Below, piece after piece: positions 16,748 through 26,108 of a stretch of DNA of 64,000 nucleotides. The position numbers were made by a program, and so were the translations under genes. The DNA comes from JBGTFE01 sp036403235 (GTDB lineage: Bacteria; Acidobacteriota; Blastocatellia; Pyrinomonadales; Pyrinomonadaceae). The stretch lies in assembly GCA_036403235.1 (NCBI GenBank), contig DASWRI010000015.1, positions 1 through 64,000 on the forward strand. Reading direction: 5' to 3'. The notes beneath the pieces are model-generated. The model was given only the letters and a program-made list of their open reading frames with translations, was not told the origin of the DNA and searched no databases. Position 1 is the stretch's first letter. Each line of letters begins with the position of its first letter.

Positions 16748-17647
16748 ATGGATTCGCCGCGCGAAGAAACGGGATTTCAAAACGAAGATGAGCTTGAGCC
16801 GCAGGCTTTGGACAACGCGGTCGACGAACCCGACAGGATTCTTCCGGCAATCGAGTTTCGCGATATACATCTGTCATTTGACGGCAAAAAAATCTTAAAC
16901 GGCGTCAGCTTTATCGTCCGTCGCGGCGAAACGAAACTTATTTTAGGCCGCAGCGGCGGCGGCAAATCGACGACGATTCGGTTGATTTTGGGCTTGATAA
17001 AACCGGATTCGGGAAGAATTTTGATTGACGGCGAAGACATTACCGATTTCAGCGAAGAAGAAATGATGCGGATTCGCCAGAAAATCGGGATGGTTTTTCA
17101 GGAAGGCGCGCTTTTCGATTCGCTTTCGGTTTACGAAAACGTCGCCTATCGACTGCGCGAGCAAGGCGTCGAGGAAGCAACAATCGCCAAGGAAGTGCGG
17201 CGAATGCTCCAGTTCGTCGATTTGGAAGACGCGATTGATAAAATGCCGGACGAACTTTCCGGCGGAATGCGTCGACGCGTCGGCATCGCGCGCGCTTTAA
17301 TCGGCGACCCGCAAATCGTTATGTTTGACGAACCGACCGCCGGTCTCGACCCGCCGACTGCGCGCACGATTTGCGAGCTGGCCATCAAGCTGCGTGATTT
17401 GGAAGACGTTTCGTCGATTTTCGTGACTCACGAAATGAACAATGTGCAGTATCTTTCATCGGAATATGCTACCGTAAACGAAGACGGCGAGATAATTTTT
17501 GAAAAAGAAGGCGAAAAGCTTTGCCTGATAAATACAGAGATTATTATGTTCAGAGACGGGCAGATTATCTTTAGCGGAAAGGACGAGCAGCTCAAGGCGG
17601 CGACGACAAAAGATGAATATATACGCCGCTTTATACACGGAAAATAA
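16748..17647 (+). CDS. mlaF: MlaF-type ABC transporter ATP-binding protein
   Basis: 299 residues. After an acidic N-terminal extension of about 35 residues the ABC domain has Walker A GRSGGGKST, Q-loop GMVFQEGALFDSLSV, signature LSGGMRRRVGIARAL, Walker B IVMFDEPTAGLDP and the switch His in VTHEMN. It powers the MlaE permease. The extension (rich in Glu, Asp and Pro) is longer than in E. coli MlaF and of unknown role. An alternative start inside the extension cannot be excluded. Confidence 0.93.
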   Translation: MDSPREETGFQNEDELEPQALDNAVDEPDRILPAIEFRDIHLSFDGKKILNGVSFIVRRGETKLILGRSGGGKSTTIRLILGLIKPDSGRILIDGEDITDFSEEEMMRIRQKIGMVFQEGALFDSLSVYENVAYRLREQGVEEATIAKEVRRMLQFVDLEDAIDKMPDELSGGMRRRVGIARALIGDPQIVMFDEPTAGLDPPTARTICELAIKLRDLEDVSSIFVTHEMNNVQYLSSEYATVNEDGEIIFEKEGEKLCLINTEIIMFRDGQIIFSGKDEQLKAATTKDEYIRRFIHGK

Positions 17648-17650
17648 TTT

Positions 17651-18856
17651 ATGGCAGAGACGAAAAAAAATCTAACGTTTAGTCAATTGCGCGTCGGCAT
17701 TTTTGTTCTGTTCGGACTGGCTGTGATGGCGTTTATGGTTCTCAACGCGACCGGCGATTTTAACCCGTTTGAAAAGAAACTACGCTTAAAAGCGCGTTTC
17801 GCCGCCGCCGACGGTTTGCGCGAAGGCTCGGAGGTTCAGCTTGCCGGCGTTCATATCGGAAAAGTCGAATCGGTCGATTTGCTTCCGCCCGAAAGTTCCG
17901 AAAACGCCAAGGTCGAAGCCGTTATGGTCGTTGACCAGGTATTAAGCGGAAAACCGATTACCGAAAGAATCCGCACGGATTCGACCGCCAAGCTCGTCGC
18001 GACTTCCGTGTTGGCCAACGATAAAATGATAGACATCACGCCCGGCACGCAAAACGGAACACCCGTTGCCGAAAATCACATTCTGGATTCGACCGAAGCG
18101 ATTTCCATTAATAATTTGACTCAAACCGGAAACGAACTGCTCCAGCAAATCAACAAAATCGCCATTCCCGCCAACGAAATTCTCAACAAAGCGAATCAGG
18201 GTGAAGGAACGCTCGGACGCGTCATCAACGACGAATCGCTTTACCGAAATCTCGACGCGACCGTGGCCGAAACCAAACAAACGATGGCGCGTCTGCAAAC
18301 AACTCTCGAAAAAGTAAACAGCGGACAGGGCAGCGCCGGACGGCTCTTAAACGACCCGCAGCTCTACAACAGTCTCAACCGTACGGCCGAACAGCTCGAA
18401 GCAATTTCCAAAGACATTCGCGCCGGACGCGGAACGGCCGGAAAATTGATTTCAAACGATGAGCTTTACAACGAAACGCGCGCCACCATCGGCGACCTTC
18501 GCGTGACGGCTTCCAAACTCAACGGCATCGCCGACGATTTTAAATTAATCACCAACGATTTGAATGAAGGCAAAGGCACCGCCGGAAAATTTCTCAAGGA
18601 CGAGCAGCTTTACGAAGACGCCCGCAATGCCCTGGCAAAATTTAATTCGACGGCCGATAAATTCGACCTTATAATCACTGACGCTCAAGCCGGAAAAGGC
18701 ACCATCGGAAAGCTTCTGACCGACGACACGCTTTTTACAAATCTCAACCAAACCGCCGGAAACATCAATCAACTCTCGGCCGAGGGCACAAAACTGATTT
18801 ACGATTTTCGCCAGAATCCGAAAAAATATCTGACCATAAAATTTAAGCTTTTTTAA
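17651..18856 (+). CDS. MCE/MlaD-domain lipid-binding protein
   Basis: 401 residues. One N-terminal transmembrane helix (VGIFVLFGLAVMAFMVL) anchors it, followed by an MCE domain at about 40-120 (FAAADGLREGSEVQLAGVHI, VESVDLLPP). The remaining 270 residues are helical with repeated GxGTAGKLxxDxxLYxxxxx units (for example GEGTLGRVINDESLYRNLDA), as in long MlaD/YebT-like proteins that form a hydrophobic channel or needle. It is the substrate-binding component for the MlaE/F transporter. The repeat units are about 30-60 residues apart, five or so in all. Confidence 0.92.
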   Translation: MAETKKNLTFSQLRVGIFVLFGLAVMAFMVLNATGDFNPFEKKLRLKARFAAADGLREGSEVQLAGVHIGKVESVDLLPPESSENAKVEAVMVVDQVLSGKPITERIRTDSTAKLVATSVLANDKMIDITPGTQNGTPVAENHILDSTEAISINNLTQTGNELLQQINKIAIPANEILNKANQGEGTLGRVINDESLYRNLDATVAETKQTMARLQTTLEKVNSGQGSAGRLLNDPQLYNSLNRTAEQLEAISKDIRAGRGTAGKLISNDELYNETRATIGDLRVTASKLNGIADDFKLITNDLNEGKGTAGKFLKDEQLYEDARNALAKFNSTADKFDLIITDAQAGKGTIGKLLTDDTLFTNLNQTAGNINQLSAEGTKLIYDFRQNPKKYLTIKFKLF

Positions 18857-19026
18857 ATGCGGCGTTTGATTTATTTGTAAAAATTTATTAGCTAAAGCAA
18901 CAGCTTTAGAATATACTTGCGAAACTTTTGCAAAAGTAGATATTATTCTTGAATTATCTTATTTTTTTTAACTCGGTTAATTGCAATTGATATAAAATCG
19001 TCAGTTGATTAAATCACAACGAAAAA

Positions 19027-22000
19027 ATGTCTCTCAAAGAGAAACTTACATCAACTTTAGTTTCTGGTGCCGGTGCGGTTCTTTGCAAGCCATTAGGAAA
19101 TTTAGCTTTATCGTTCATTCCCGGACTAAAGGAATTTATTGGAGTAACTCTTGAAAATCCTGAAATCAAAGAATTAATAAAGAAAACTGTTGAGAGTTTG
19201 ATAGATGCAAGCAGTGGAGTTTCAACCGAATTTTTAGCTGCCAATCTTAAAAAATTTATTAACTCCGTCGGAACAAAGCCGAAACTAACCGAAGCCTACC
19301 ATATTGCTCTTCAGCAAGCCTTCAAAAATATACAGGAAAAATTAAGTAAGGAGCAAAAAGAGAAAAATATTCTTCCCGCGACCCTAAATTTGAATTCAAA
19401 TGACCAGTTTTTTATTGATTGGTTGGAAAAATTGAAGGAGCTTCAGACAAGCATATCAGAAAATGAGAATGCTGTAGAATATGAACAGTTTGAACAAATA
19501 CTTTTTGCCTCTGCAGATATTGAAACTGACGAAAAATGGTGGACGGAAGTTAAAGCATTGTTAGAATCATGGTCGAAAACTAATATTCCAGATGACTTAA
19601 GCGATTATCTCAAGCAAAACCTCATCAAATTTATTCAGGAAGCTCTCACAAAAACCTTACAAAGAGAAACATACGCAGGAGTCTGGCAGGAATATCAGAA
19701 GGTAATTCAAACTCAAAGCCTTGCGCTTCTCAAAGATTTTGAAAAGCATATTTTAGCTTTGGAAGAAATGTCTAAAGTCGCCGGCGGAAGATTTTTGCAA
19801 AACGGAGAAGAAATTAATTTTTCTCTGCGGAAACCTATCGAAAACCTTGTCGAAAAATTATCTACTAAGGAAATATATATTGAACGAGAAGCAACTATTA
19901 ACAGAGAAAATAGAATAAAAGGTCTGTCCGACCTGGAAAAAAAAGACGGCTATTTTCTTCTAGCGGCATCTGCAGGAAGCGGAAAATCAACTTTGCTGGC
20001 GCATTGGATTCGCGAGTTTGCTTCGTCGAATCAAATACAAAATCAGACTCCGGTAAAAATCTGTTATCACTTTTACAGTAAGCAAGAAGGGACAAAGGAC
20101 TATGACAAGGGCTTGACTATCTTAAGCGACCAACTTCTCAAAGCCCATCACATTCAAGCCAACGTGAACAGTTTTAACCCGGCAACTGTCAGCTCGATTA
20201 TTCCCTATGCCCTCGAACTTAATCATCCGACAAGGCTTTTAGTAATTATTGATGGCTTAGACGAAGCCGGAGACCCGGCTACCGAAGCAGATTTCCTAAG
20301 TCTCTTCAAGCCTCTTTTTCCACGCAACCTTGGAGAAAATACAACAGTTATTCTCACAGTTCGTAATGACCAGGGAATGCGCTCTTTTCAGCATTATCAA
20401 GAAGAACTCGGTATACCTCTTCAGGAACTTATATTACCTGATGTTAATAACGCTGCACTGACTTCTTACTTATTAAAATCTGCTGACGAAAGATTAAGAA
20501 GAAAAGCTAACGACCAAAACTTCAAAGAACGAATTATCGAAAAAACGGAGGGTTTGGCGATTTACGTTCATTATCTGCTTGATGAGTTAAGTAAAGCCAA
20601 TGAAATACATTGGACGGAAAGAATTAAAGAGTTGCCGAAAGGATTTGAGGAATATGTTAAAGCATCGCTACCCGTGGCTTTAACCGGTAAGCCAAACTGG
20701 GAAGATGCATTGTCTTTTATTGCATTAACTCAAGCTCCGCTTGATAAACATGATTTGGTCGCACTTACAAAGCTTTCCGGTAACAAGTTGGATAATATAG
20801 ATTTTGACAATGTGCGCTGGGACATCAAACGATGGCTGCGAAACGAGGCTGACTCTTGGGCGTTTTCACATCAGAAAATCGGAGAAGTCTTTTATAAAAG
20901 ATATGTCGCTGACAGGAAAGCCATTTTTATAAAACACTTATTAAATTATTGCGAAGAATGGGAACAGCATAAAAGCGCTTACGCTTTGCTCAACTACGCC
21001 AAACTTTTACGGACTGATGGAAAAGAAGAAAAACTTTACCGGCTTGCCGATAATGAAAATTTTCTGGCGACGCAAAGAAACGTTTTAACCGATACCCCGG
21101 ATGCTTCCTTACGTACGTTGCAAACAGCTATTTTGTACGCTGCTGAAAAGAATAACGGGGCAATGATGGCTAAATTCTCGTTGTCACACGCGTTGTTAGT
21201 CGAAAAATTATCCGAAGAACCTTGGCTCGAAGCATTTGCGCATCGCGGATTTTCTGGTGCGCTGCAGCTTGCAGACCATTTTGGCGATGATGAGCGTAGA
21301 GTCGTTTGGTATCTTTTGACGGCCTGGAAACTGGCTAAGTCAAACGAAAAGGAAGAAGCGGAAAAAATTTTACGAAGAATTGACGCGTTGCCATTAACTG
21401 AATTATCAGGTTCACAATCTCTCATTGCCGAATTTGTTCTGCCTATTTTTCTGGAAGTTGCGCATCTCAATTTAATCCTAAATATTTATGCTAAAATTCT
21501 TGTCAAATCAAAATTTGAAAGAAAAGTCTTCAACATCTCAAAACAGTTTCTACAAATCGGTGATTTTGATAAAGCCGAGCAATGCATCCGCTCTATTAAC
21601 GATTCTCAATTACGTCTAACTGCTCTTATAAGCTTGGCTATAAATTTAGCTGACGTTAACAGGAGAGAGAGAGCTGAGCATATTATCGACGAAGTCAAAC
21701 CTATCGCCTATTCGGATAAAAACCTTTCTTTTCGCGCATCTATTCTCGCAAATCTGGCTATTTTGCTTCTTCGAATCGACCGCATTAGCGAAGCGGAACA
21801 AATTATAGATGAGATCATACAAATTGCAAATTCCAGTAAAACCATTTTAACTAAATTTTATATATTCAAATATCTTTCCAGCATTTTATTTAAAGCTCAT
21901 TTATTCGATAAAGCTAATCAGATTTTTTATGAAGCTGAAAAAATAGCTGATTCTATCGAAGATAAGAACGTTCGTCAGGAAAAGCTCAAAAAACTTGCGG

Positions 22001-23460
22001 AGATTCTAATTGATGCTCGATTTCTTGATAGAGCCGAACACATTGTGCATTCTATGGAAAATGCCTTTATTCGCTCTCAACTTCTGGCAAAACTTGCTGT
22101 CGCTTCAATTCACGAACAATTTGCTGACAAATCTCAGCGACTTTTTGCCGAAGCCGAGCAAATTGCCCGTTCAATCGAAGATACTAGAGAAAGCTTCGAA
22201 ATTCTTACAAGTCTTACTCAGTCAGCTTTTGACGCTGGTTTTATTAATAAATCGCACGAACTTTTTAAAGAGGCTGAGCAAGTTGCTTATTCCACTGAAG
22301 ATTTTCGGATTCGTTATCAATTTATAAAAACCATCTTTACTCTTTCCCTTTATATGGAGCGTTTTGATAAAACCGAAAACAGTCTAAATAAAATTGAACA
22401 ATTTATCTATTCGAATGAGAAACCTGTGGATTATTCTCAATTTATAGATCATCTTGCCCTATCGCTGGCTGAAAGCCATCAGTTTGATAAAGCCAGACAG
22501 GTTGTGTTTTTTATTAGGAATAGTCGTATTCGCTCACAAACTTTGGCAAATTTTGCTTTAGTTTTAACTCATAAAGAATTTACCGTGGAATCCCGACAAC
22601 TTTTTACCGAAGCCGAACAAATTGCCCGTTCCATTGAAAAATCTGAGGATAAAAACGAAGCACTGGCGGTTATAGCTTTGAAATTGGCTGAAGCAAAACA
22701 GTTTACCGAATCCGAGCGAGTCGCACATTCTATTAAAGACTCCAGACTCAGGTCAAAATCTCTCAGAAATCTTGCTGTAGAATTAGCTAAATCACTATCT
22801 TTTGAACAAGCCGAGCGAGTGGCTCGTTCAATTAAAACTTCAATTTCTCGTTCGCAATCTCTCGCGAAACTTGGCGCAGCTTTACACGATGCCCAGCTCC
22901 TGAATAAGGCTCGACAGATTTTTGAAGAGGCTAAACAAATCGCCAATTCTATCAGAGAAATCAGACAAAAATCATTAGCACTTATCCAAATTGCAATAGA
23001 GTTAAAAGACAGTAAATCGTTTGATGAGCTTGAGCAATCAGCCCGCTCAATAGAAGATATAACCTATCGGTCTATGGTTCTTAGAAATCTCGCCCAAGCC
23101 TTAGCTCGCGTTTCGTCTTTCGAAAAATCCAAAAGAGTCGCACTTTCCATTGAATCTGTCGGGTATCGGCTTCAGGCTTTAGCGGGTCTTGCCGAGGCTC
23201 TCGCTAAAGACCATTTATTTGAAGATGCGTTGATTATTACTAAAAAACTGCGATGGAAAGATTGTTTGAATGTTTTGGACGAATTTACAAAAGCTAAGCG
23301 TCCGGAATTACTAAAGAACTATATCGTTCCCTTATCTTATAAAATGGACTCTGCTTTATTAGCGTGTGCTCATATTATTTTGTTATACGAAAATCAATTA
23401 GATAAAATTTTTGCGGAAATTTATCGGTATCTATCCCAGCAAACGACAAAAGCGAAGTAA
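19027..23460 (+). CDS. NACHT/STAND-type ATPase with C-terminal helical repeats (candidate defence protein)
   Basis: 1477 residues. Residues 1-280 are helical with no recognised effector domain. A NACHT-like NTPase follows: Walker A SAGSGKST near 315-322, Walker B VIIDGLDEA near 406-414, and a sensor-like VILTVRNDQG. From about 845 to 1390 there are a dozen or more degenerate helical repeats of roughly 35-40 residues with the theme AERVARSIxDxxxRSxxL, TPR/ARM-like in character. This tripartite design (effector, NACHT, repeat sensor) is that of STAND proteins such as the Avs/bNACHT antiviral families. The gene is alone, clearly more AT-rich than its neighbours, and shares no operon, consistent with horizontal gain. 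Function is inferred, not shown. Confidence 0.82.
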   Translation: MSLKEKLTSTLVSGAGAVLCKPLGNLALSFIPGLKEFIGVTLENPEIKELIKKTVESLIDASSGVSTEFLAANLKKFINSVGTKPKLTEAYHIALQQAFKNIQEKLSKEQKEKNILPATLNLNSNDQFFIDWLEKLKELQTSISENENAVEYEQFEQILFASADIETDEKWWTEVKALLESWSKTNIPDDLSDYLKQNLIKFIQEALTKTLQRETYAGVWQEYQKVIQTQSLALLKDFEKHILALEEMSKVAGGRFLQNGEEINFSLRKPIENLVEKLSTKEIYIEREATINRENRIKGLSDLEKKDGYFLLAASAGSGKSTLLAHWIREFASSNQIQNQTPVKICYHFYSKQEGTKDYDKGLTILSDQLLKAHHIQANVNSFNPATVSSIIPYALELNHPTRLLVIIDGLDEAGDPATEADFLSLFKPLFPRNLGENTTVILTVRNDQGMRSFQHYQEELGIPLQELILPDVNNAALTSYLLKSADERLRRKANDQNFKERIIEKTEGLAIYVHYLLDELSKANEIHWTERIKELPKGFEEYVKASLPVALTGKPNWEDALSFIALTQAPLDKHDLVALTKLSGNKLDNIDFDNVRWDIKRWLRNEADSWAFSHQKIGEVFYKRYVADRKAIFIKHLLNYCEEWEQHKSAYALLNYAKLLRTDGKEEKLYRLADNENFLATQRNVLTDTPDASLRTLQTAILYAAEKNNGAMMAKFSLSHALLVEKLSEEPWLEAFAHRGFSGALQLADHFGDDERRVVWYLLTAWKLAKSNEKEEAEKILRRIDALPLTELSGSQSLIAEFVLPIFLEVAHLNLILNIYAKILVKSKFERKVFNISKQFLQIGDFDKAEQCIRSINDSQLRLTALISLAINLADVNRRERAEHIIDEVKPIAYSDKNLSFRASILANLAILLLRIDRISEAEQIIDEIIQIANSSKTILTKFYIFKYLSSILFKAHLFDKANQIFYEAEKIADSIEDKNVRQEKLKKLAEILIDARFLDRAEHIVHSMENAFIRSQLLAKLAVASIHEQFADKSQRLFAEAEQIARSIEDTRESFEILTSLTQSAFDAGFINKSHELFKEAEQVAYSTEDFRIRYQFIKTIFTLSLYMERFDKTENSLNKIEQFIYSNEKPVDYSQFIDHLALSLAESHQFDKARQVVFFIRNSRIRSQTLANFALVLTHKEFTVESRQLFTEAEQIARSIEKSEDKNEALAVIALKLAEAKQFTESERVAHSIKDSRLRSKSLRNLAVELAKSLSFEQAERVARSIKTSISRSQSLAKLGAALHDAQLLNKARQIFEEAKQIANSIREIRQKSLALIQIAIELKDSKSFDELEQSARSIEDITYRSMVLRNLAQALARVSSFEKSKRVALSIESVGYRLQALAGLAEALAKDHLFEDALIITKKLRWKDCLNVLDEFTKAKRPELLKNYIVPLSYKMDSALLACAHIILLYENQLDKIFAEIYRYLSQQTTKAK

Positions 23461-23479
23461 ATCAATATAAGAACATAAT

Positions 23480-23611
23480 TTAGCTTTTTTGTTGTGTGTC
23501 GGGAATTAGCCGCACTAGTCTCGTAAATCCGCTGTCTTGCGGCACATCTAATCGAATCAACAAACGACCGTTTTCACAAAAGCAGTCAACGATTTGTGCT
23601 ACTTCAGCGTC
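23480..23611 (-). pseudogene. Possible remnant of a protein-coding gene (44 codons, no start)
   Basis: Read on the minus strand, 23611 to 23480 is open between two stop codons and gives protein-like sequence with LLIRLDVPQDSGFTRLVRL near its end, terminating at a TAA. There is no ATG, GTG or TTG start at the beginning, and the frame is closed by TAA just upstream. It could be the 3' end of a gene lost when the neighbouring NACHT gene arrived. The short length means chance is possible. The rest of the 23461-23675 gap shows nothing I can identify. Confidence 0.3.
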
Positions 23612-23675
23612 TTAATTTGTCCGAATATTTATGTTGAATTCGTAACCGATAACAAACAATATCGAATAAAAAACT

Positions 23676-24590
23676 GTGGTAAGAAAATTACTAAAATATT
23701 TCGCGTTTTTTTTGCTGGCACTTGTCGGAATTATGAGCATAATTTATGGCTCTTTAGCCACCTCAAAAGGAAAACCCGCCGCCGAATTCACATTTTTTCG
23801 CGCGCTTAAAACAAATCCGCTGGTTATCGCGCACAGAGGCGGCGGCGGACTCGCGCCGGAAAATACTTTGGCTGCGTTCGAACGCGCCGCATCCATCGGC
23901 GTCGACGTTATCGAAATCGACGTCCAAAGCACTTCGGACGGCGAGCTCGTCGTTTTGCACGACGCAGCGGTTGACCGGACGACCGACGGAAGCGGATTAA
24001 TCAACTCGTTAACGCTCGAGCAGGTTAAAAAACTCGATGCCGGGTTTAGCTGGACGCAGGACGGCGGGCAAACTTTTCCTTTTCGCGCCGGCGGAGTGAC
24101 GATTCCGACTCTGCGCGAGGTGTTTAAGGCTTTTCCGAATTTGAGATTTAATATTGAGCCGAAGCATCAAACGCCGTCGCTAATAAAACCTCTATGCGCA
24201 ATCCTTCGCGAATTTAGCATGACCGATAAAGTCGTTATCGCCTCGTTTAATCAAACGATTCTCGATGAGTTTCGCGCAAATTGCAGCGAGGTGGCGACTT
24301 CGGCCAGTCCTTCGGAAGTCAGCAAATTTCTGGCGTTGTACAAAACCGGGGTGAGTCAGGCTTACAGTCCTTCGATGCAGGCTCTGCAAGTGCCGGAATA
24401 CGCCGGAGTTCAGATTTTATCGAAGGGATTTGTCGAAGCCGCGCACGAGCGCAACTTAAAAGTTCACGTCTGGACGGTCAATGAAGCGACGGATATGCAG
24501 CGTATGCTCGACATGGGCGTCGACGGAATTATGACCGACTATCCTGACCGTCTGCTGAATCTGCTTAAACGGCCGGCAAATATCGAATAA
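23676..24590 (+). CDS. Glycerophosphodiester phosphodiesterase
   Basis: 304 residues, GTG start, with an N-terminal membrane anchor or signal (YFAFFLLALVGIMSIIYG). GDPD TIM-barrel catalytic residues are all present: HRG (His53, Arg54), PENT (Glu62), EIDV (Glu80, Asp82) and LHD (His95), with the later IEPKH and VWTVNE segments. It hydrolyses glycerophosphodiesters from phospholipid turnover to glycerol-3-phosphate and an alcohol, outside the cytoplasm or at the membrane. It is followed 12 bases later by an esterase gene, likely co-transcribed. Confidence 0.92.
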   Translation: MVRKLLKYFAFFLLALVGIMSIIYGSLATSKGKPAAEFTFFRALKTNPLVIAHRGGGGLAPENTLAAFERAASIGVDVIEIDVQSTSDGELVVLHDAAVDRTTDGSGLINSLTLEQVKKLDAGFSWTQDGGQTFPFRAGGVTIPTLREVFKAFPNLRFNIEPKHQTPSLIKPLCAILREFSMTDKVVIASFNQTILDEFRANCSEVATSASPSEVSKFLALYKTGVSQAYSPSMQALQVPEYAGVQILSKGFVEAAHERNLKVHVWTVNEATDMQRMLDMGVDGIMTDYPDRLLNLLKRPANIE

Positions 24591-24602
24591 ACTCTAAAAA
24601 AT

Positions 24603-25349
24603 ATGCGCAACGAATTATTTTCAGTATTGGGCGGATTTCTCTCCGCCAATTTATTAGGCGGAAACGCGTCTGAGCGGGGCGAAATTGTAAAACGCTCGAC
24701 CGAGGTCGATGCAAAAAACTTCGAATATCAAATTTATGTTCCGCCGCAGGCAAAAGTATCGGAAAATCTCCCTGTGATTGTTTTTCTGCACGGCATCCGC
24801 GAGCGCGGAACGGGCGGGATTATTCCGACGGAAGGCGGTCTGGCGGCGTTTATCAAGCAGTATTTCAAACAAATTCCGGCGATTATTTTGCTTCCGCAGT
24901 GTCGCCCGGGAAGTTACTGGTCTGACCCGGTGATGGAGCAGATGGTTTTGCAGGAATTAGGCGAAACGATTAAAGAATTTAACGCCGACTCGAAGCGCCT
25001 GTATCTTCTCGGCGTCTCGATGGGCGGTTACGGCGTCTGGCATTTTGCCTCGCATCATGCCGAAAAATTCGCGGCGCTCGTCTCGATTTGCGGCGGAAGC
25101 TCTGTTTTAAACGGCGACAGGTTTTCTACGATAGCGCGGAAAGTCGGGAAAACGCCCGTTTGGCTTTTTCACGGCGCGGAAGATAAAGTCGTGCCGGTCA
25201 GCGAATCACGCGAGCTCGCCAAAGCGCTCAAAGAAAATCAAGGCGACGTCAAATACAACGAATACAAGGGCGTCGGGCATAATGTCTGGATGAACGTTTT
25301 GGCGGAAAAAGATTTGATGCCGTGGCTTTTGTCGCAAAAGCTTAAATAA
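24603..25349 (+). CDS. Alpha/beta-hydrolase (dienelactone hydrolase / feruloyl esterase-like)
   Basis: 248 residues. The catalytic triad is readable: nucleophile Ser139 in GVSMGG, Asp194 in HGAEDKVVP and His226 in GVGHNVW, with the oxyanion segment VFLHGIRERG. The arrangement matches prolyl-oligopeptidase-like esterases and phospholipase/carboxylesterases with single-domain cores. The N-terminus is only weakly signal-like, so location is uncertain. Substrate is unknown; its position after a GDPD gene hints at lipid or ester degradation. Confidence 0.85.
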   Translation: MRNELFSVLGGFLSANLLGGNASERGEIVKRSTEVDAKNFEYQIYVPPQAKVSENLPVIVFLHGIRERGTGGIIPTEGGLAAFIKQYFKQIPAIILLPQCRPGSYWSDPVMEQMVLQELGETIKEFNADSKRLYLLGVSMGGYGVWHFASHHAEKFAALVSICGGSSVLNGDRFSTIARKVGKTPVWLFHGAEDKVVPVSESRELAKALKENQGDVKYNEYKGVGHNVWMNVLAEKDLMPWLLSQKLK

Positions 25350-25395
25350 AACATCGAAGATGACTCAAAATCGCTTCTTCTTTCAGAGAGAAAAT

Positions 25396-25427
25396 AAAAA
25401 AGACAGGTTTTATAGCCTGTCTTTTTT
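25396..25427. terminator. Bidirectional terminator between the esterase gene and tRNA-Leu
   Basis: AAAAAGACAGG pairs with CCTGTCTTTTT around an 8-base loop, with T runs on both strands. It lies 3' of the esterase gene (+) and 3' of tRNA-Leu (-). Confidence 0.88.
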
Positions 25428-25433
25428 AATCTA

Positions 25434-25518
25434 TGGTGCCGAGGACGAGACTCGAACTCGTACGGTTTTCACCACACGCCCCTCAAACGTGCGCGGCTAC
25501 CAATTACGCCACCTCGGC
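25434..25518 (-). tRNA. tRNA-Leu(GAG)
   Basis: Minus-strand cloverleaf with acceptor GCCGAGG/CCTCGGC, encoded CCA, a long class II variable arm and T loop TTCGAGT. The anticodon stem CACGT/GCGTG encloses TTGAGGG, giving anticodon GAG. It follows secG by 21 bases and has no visible promoter of its own, so it is probably processed from the tpiA-secG transcript. The same secG-tRNA-Leu(GAG) neighbourhood is known in E. coli (secG-leuU). Confidence 0.95.
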
Positions 25519-25539
25519 TTGGGAAAAATTTCAAAAAGT

Positions 25540-26034
25540 CTATTTTTTTGCGGTCTTCGGCGCGTTTGCGTTCGTCGCCGCTTTTGTGTTCGCCTTGGCG
25601 TTTATATTTGCTTTGACGTTGGTATTAGTCGCTGTGTTAGCACTTACGGGCGCGTTGACCGCCGCGTTTGTGTTCGGCGATTCGACCGCCAGATTCGTCG
25701 CGGGCGGAACGTTAGCGTTAGCGTTTGAATTTATGCTCAAATCGGTAATCGGCGGCTGCGTCGTTTCAGTCTGCGATTCGGAAGTCGTCTGCAAAACCGA
25801 GACTTTGCCGTTTAATGCGGGCATCGCCAGTAAGAGGGCCGTCAGCATAAACGTCGTCGCCGCACCAATCGTGATTTTCGATAAAATCGTCGCCGTTCCA
25901 CGCGGACCGAAAGCTGCGCTCGAAACGTTGCTCGTAAACAGCGCGCCGGCATCGGTTTTGCCGGGTTGAAGCAAAACGCTCGCAATCAGCACGACGCACG
26001 AGAGAAAAAATAATCCGTAAAGAAAATAACTCAT
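25540..26034 (-). CDS. secG: Preprotein translocase subunit SecG
   Basis: 164 residues from the ATG at 26034. Two membrane helices (YGLFFLSCVVLIASVLLQPG and ITIGAATTFMLTALLLAMPA) flank the diagnostic cytoplasmic loop with SSAAFGPRGTATILSKIT. It is the small SecYEG subunit that assists SecA-driven export. Family members are often 75-110 residues; this one has a long Ala/Asn/Thr-rich low-complexity tail of about 90 residues. An upstream in-frame extension to 26076 is translated repeat sequence (TIHDSLFTK) and was not included. It follows tpiA. Confidence 0.93.
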   Translation of the reverse strand: MSYFLYGLFFLSCVVLIASVLLQPGKTDAGALFTSNVSSAAFGPRGTATILSKITIGAATTFMLTALLLAMPALNGKVSVLQTTSESQTETTQPPITDLSINSNANANVPPATNLAVESPNTNAAVNAPVSANTATNTNVKANINAKANTKAATNANAPKTAKK

Positions 26035-26043
26035 TTTAGTAAA

Positions 26044-26108
26044 CAGTGAATCGTGAATCGTGAATCGGAAAAACAAAATCCATTCACGACTTACAGCTTA
26101 CGATTCAC
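26044..26108. repeat. Short-tandem-word hairpin (GTGAATC type)
   Basis: Three tandem copies of GTGAATC-like words (26046-26067) are mirrored by an inverted, degenerate set (26081-26108) just before the tpiA stop codon. Together they can fold into an imperfect hairpin between tpiA and secG. It is one of several such elements with different words in this window. Confidence 0.7.

Noticed and set aside
23500..23560. Possible attachment site or terminator near CCGCTGTCTTGCGGC
   Set aside because: The stem is only a few bases and no integrase or repeat partner is present.
25433..25969. Plus-strand 178-codon frame across tRNA-Leu and secG
   Set aside because: It runs through a tRNA and is antisense to secG; the Ala/Val richness reflects the Ala/Asn tail of SecG.
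26035..26076. 14-codon N-terminal extension of SecG
   Set aside because: It is translated GTGAATC repeat and precedes the first membrane helix needlessly.
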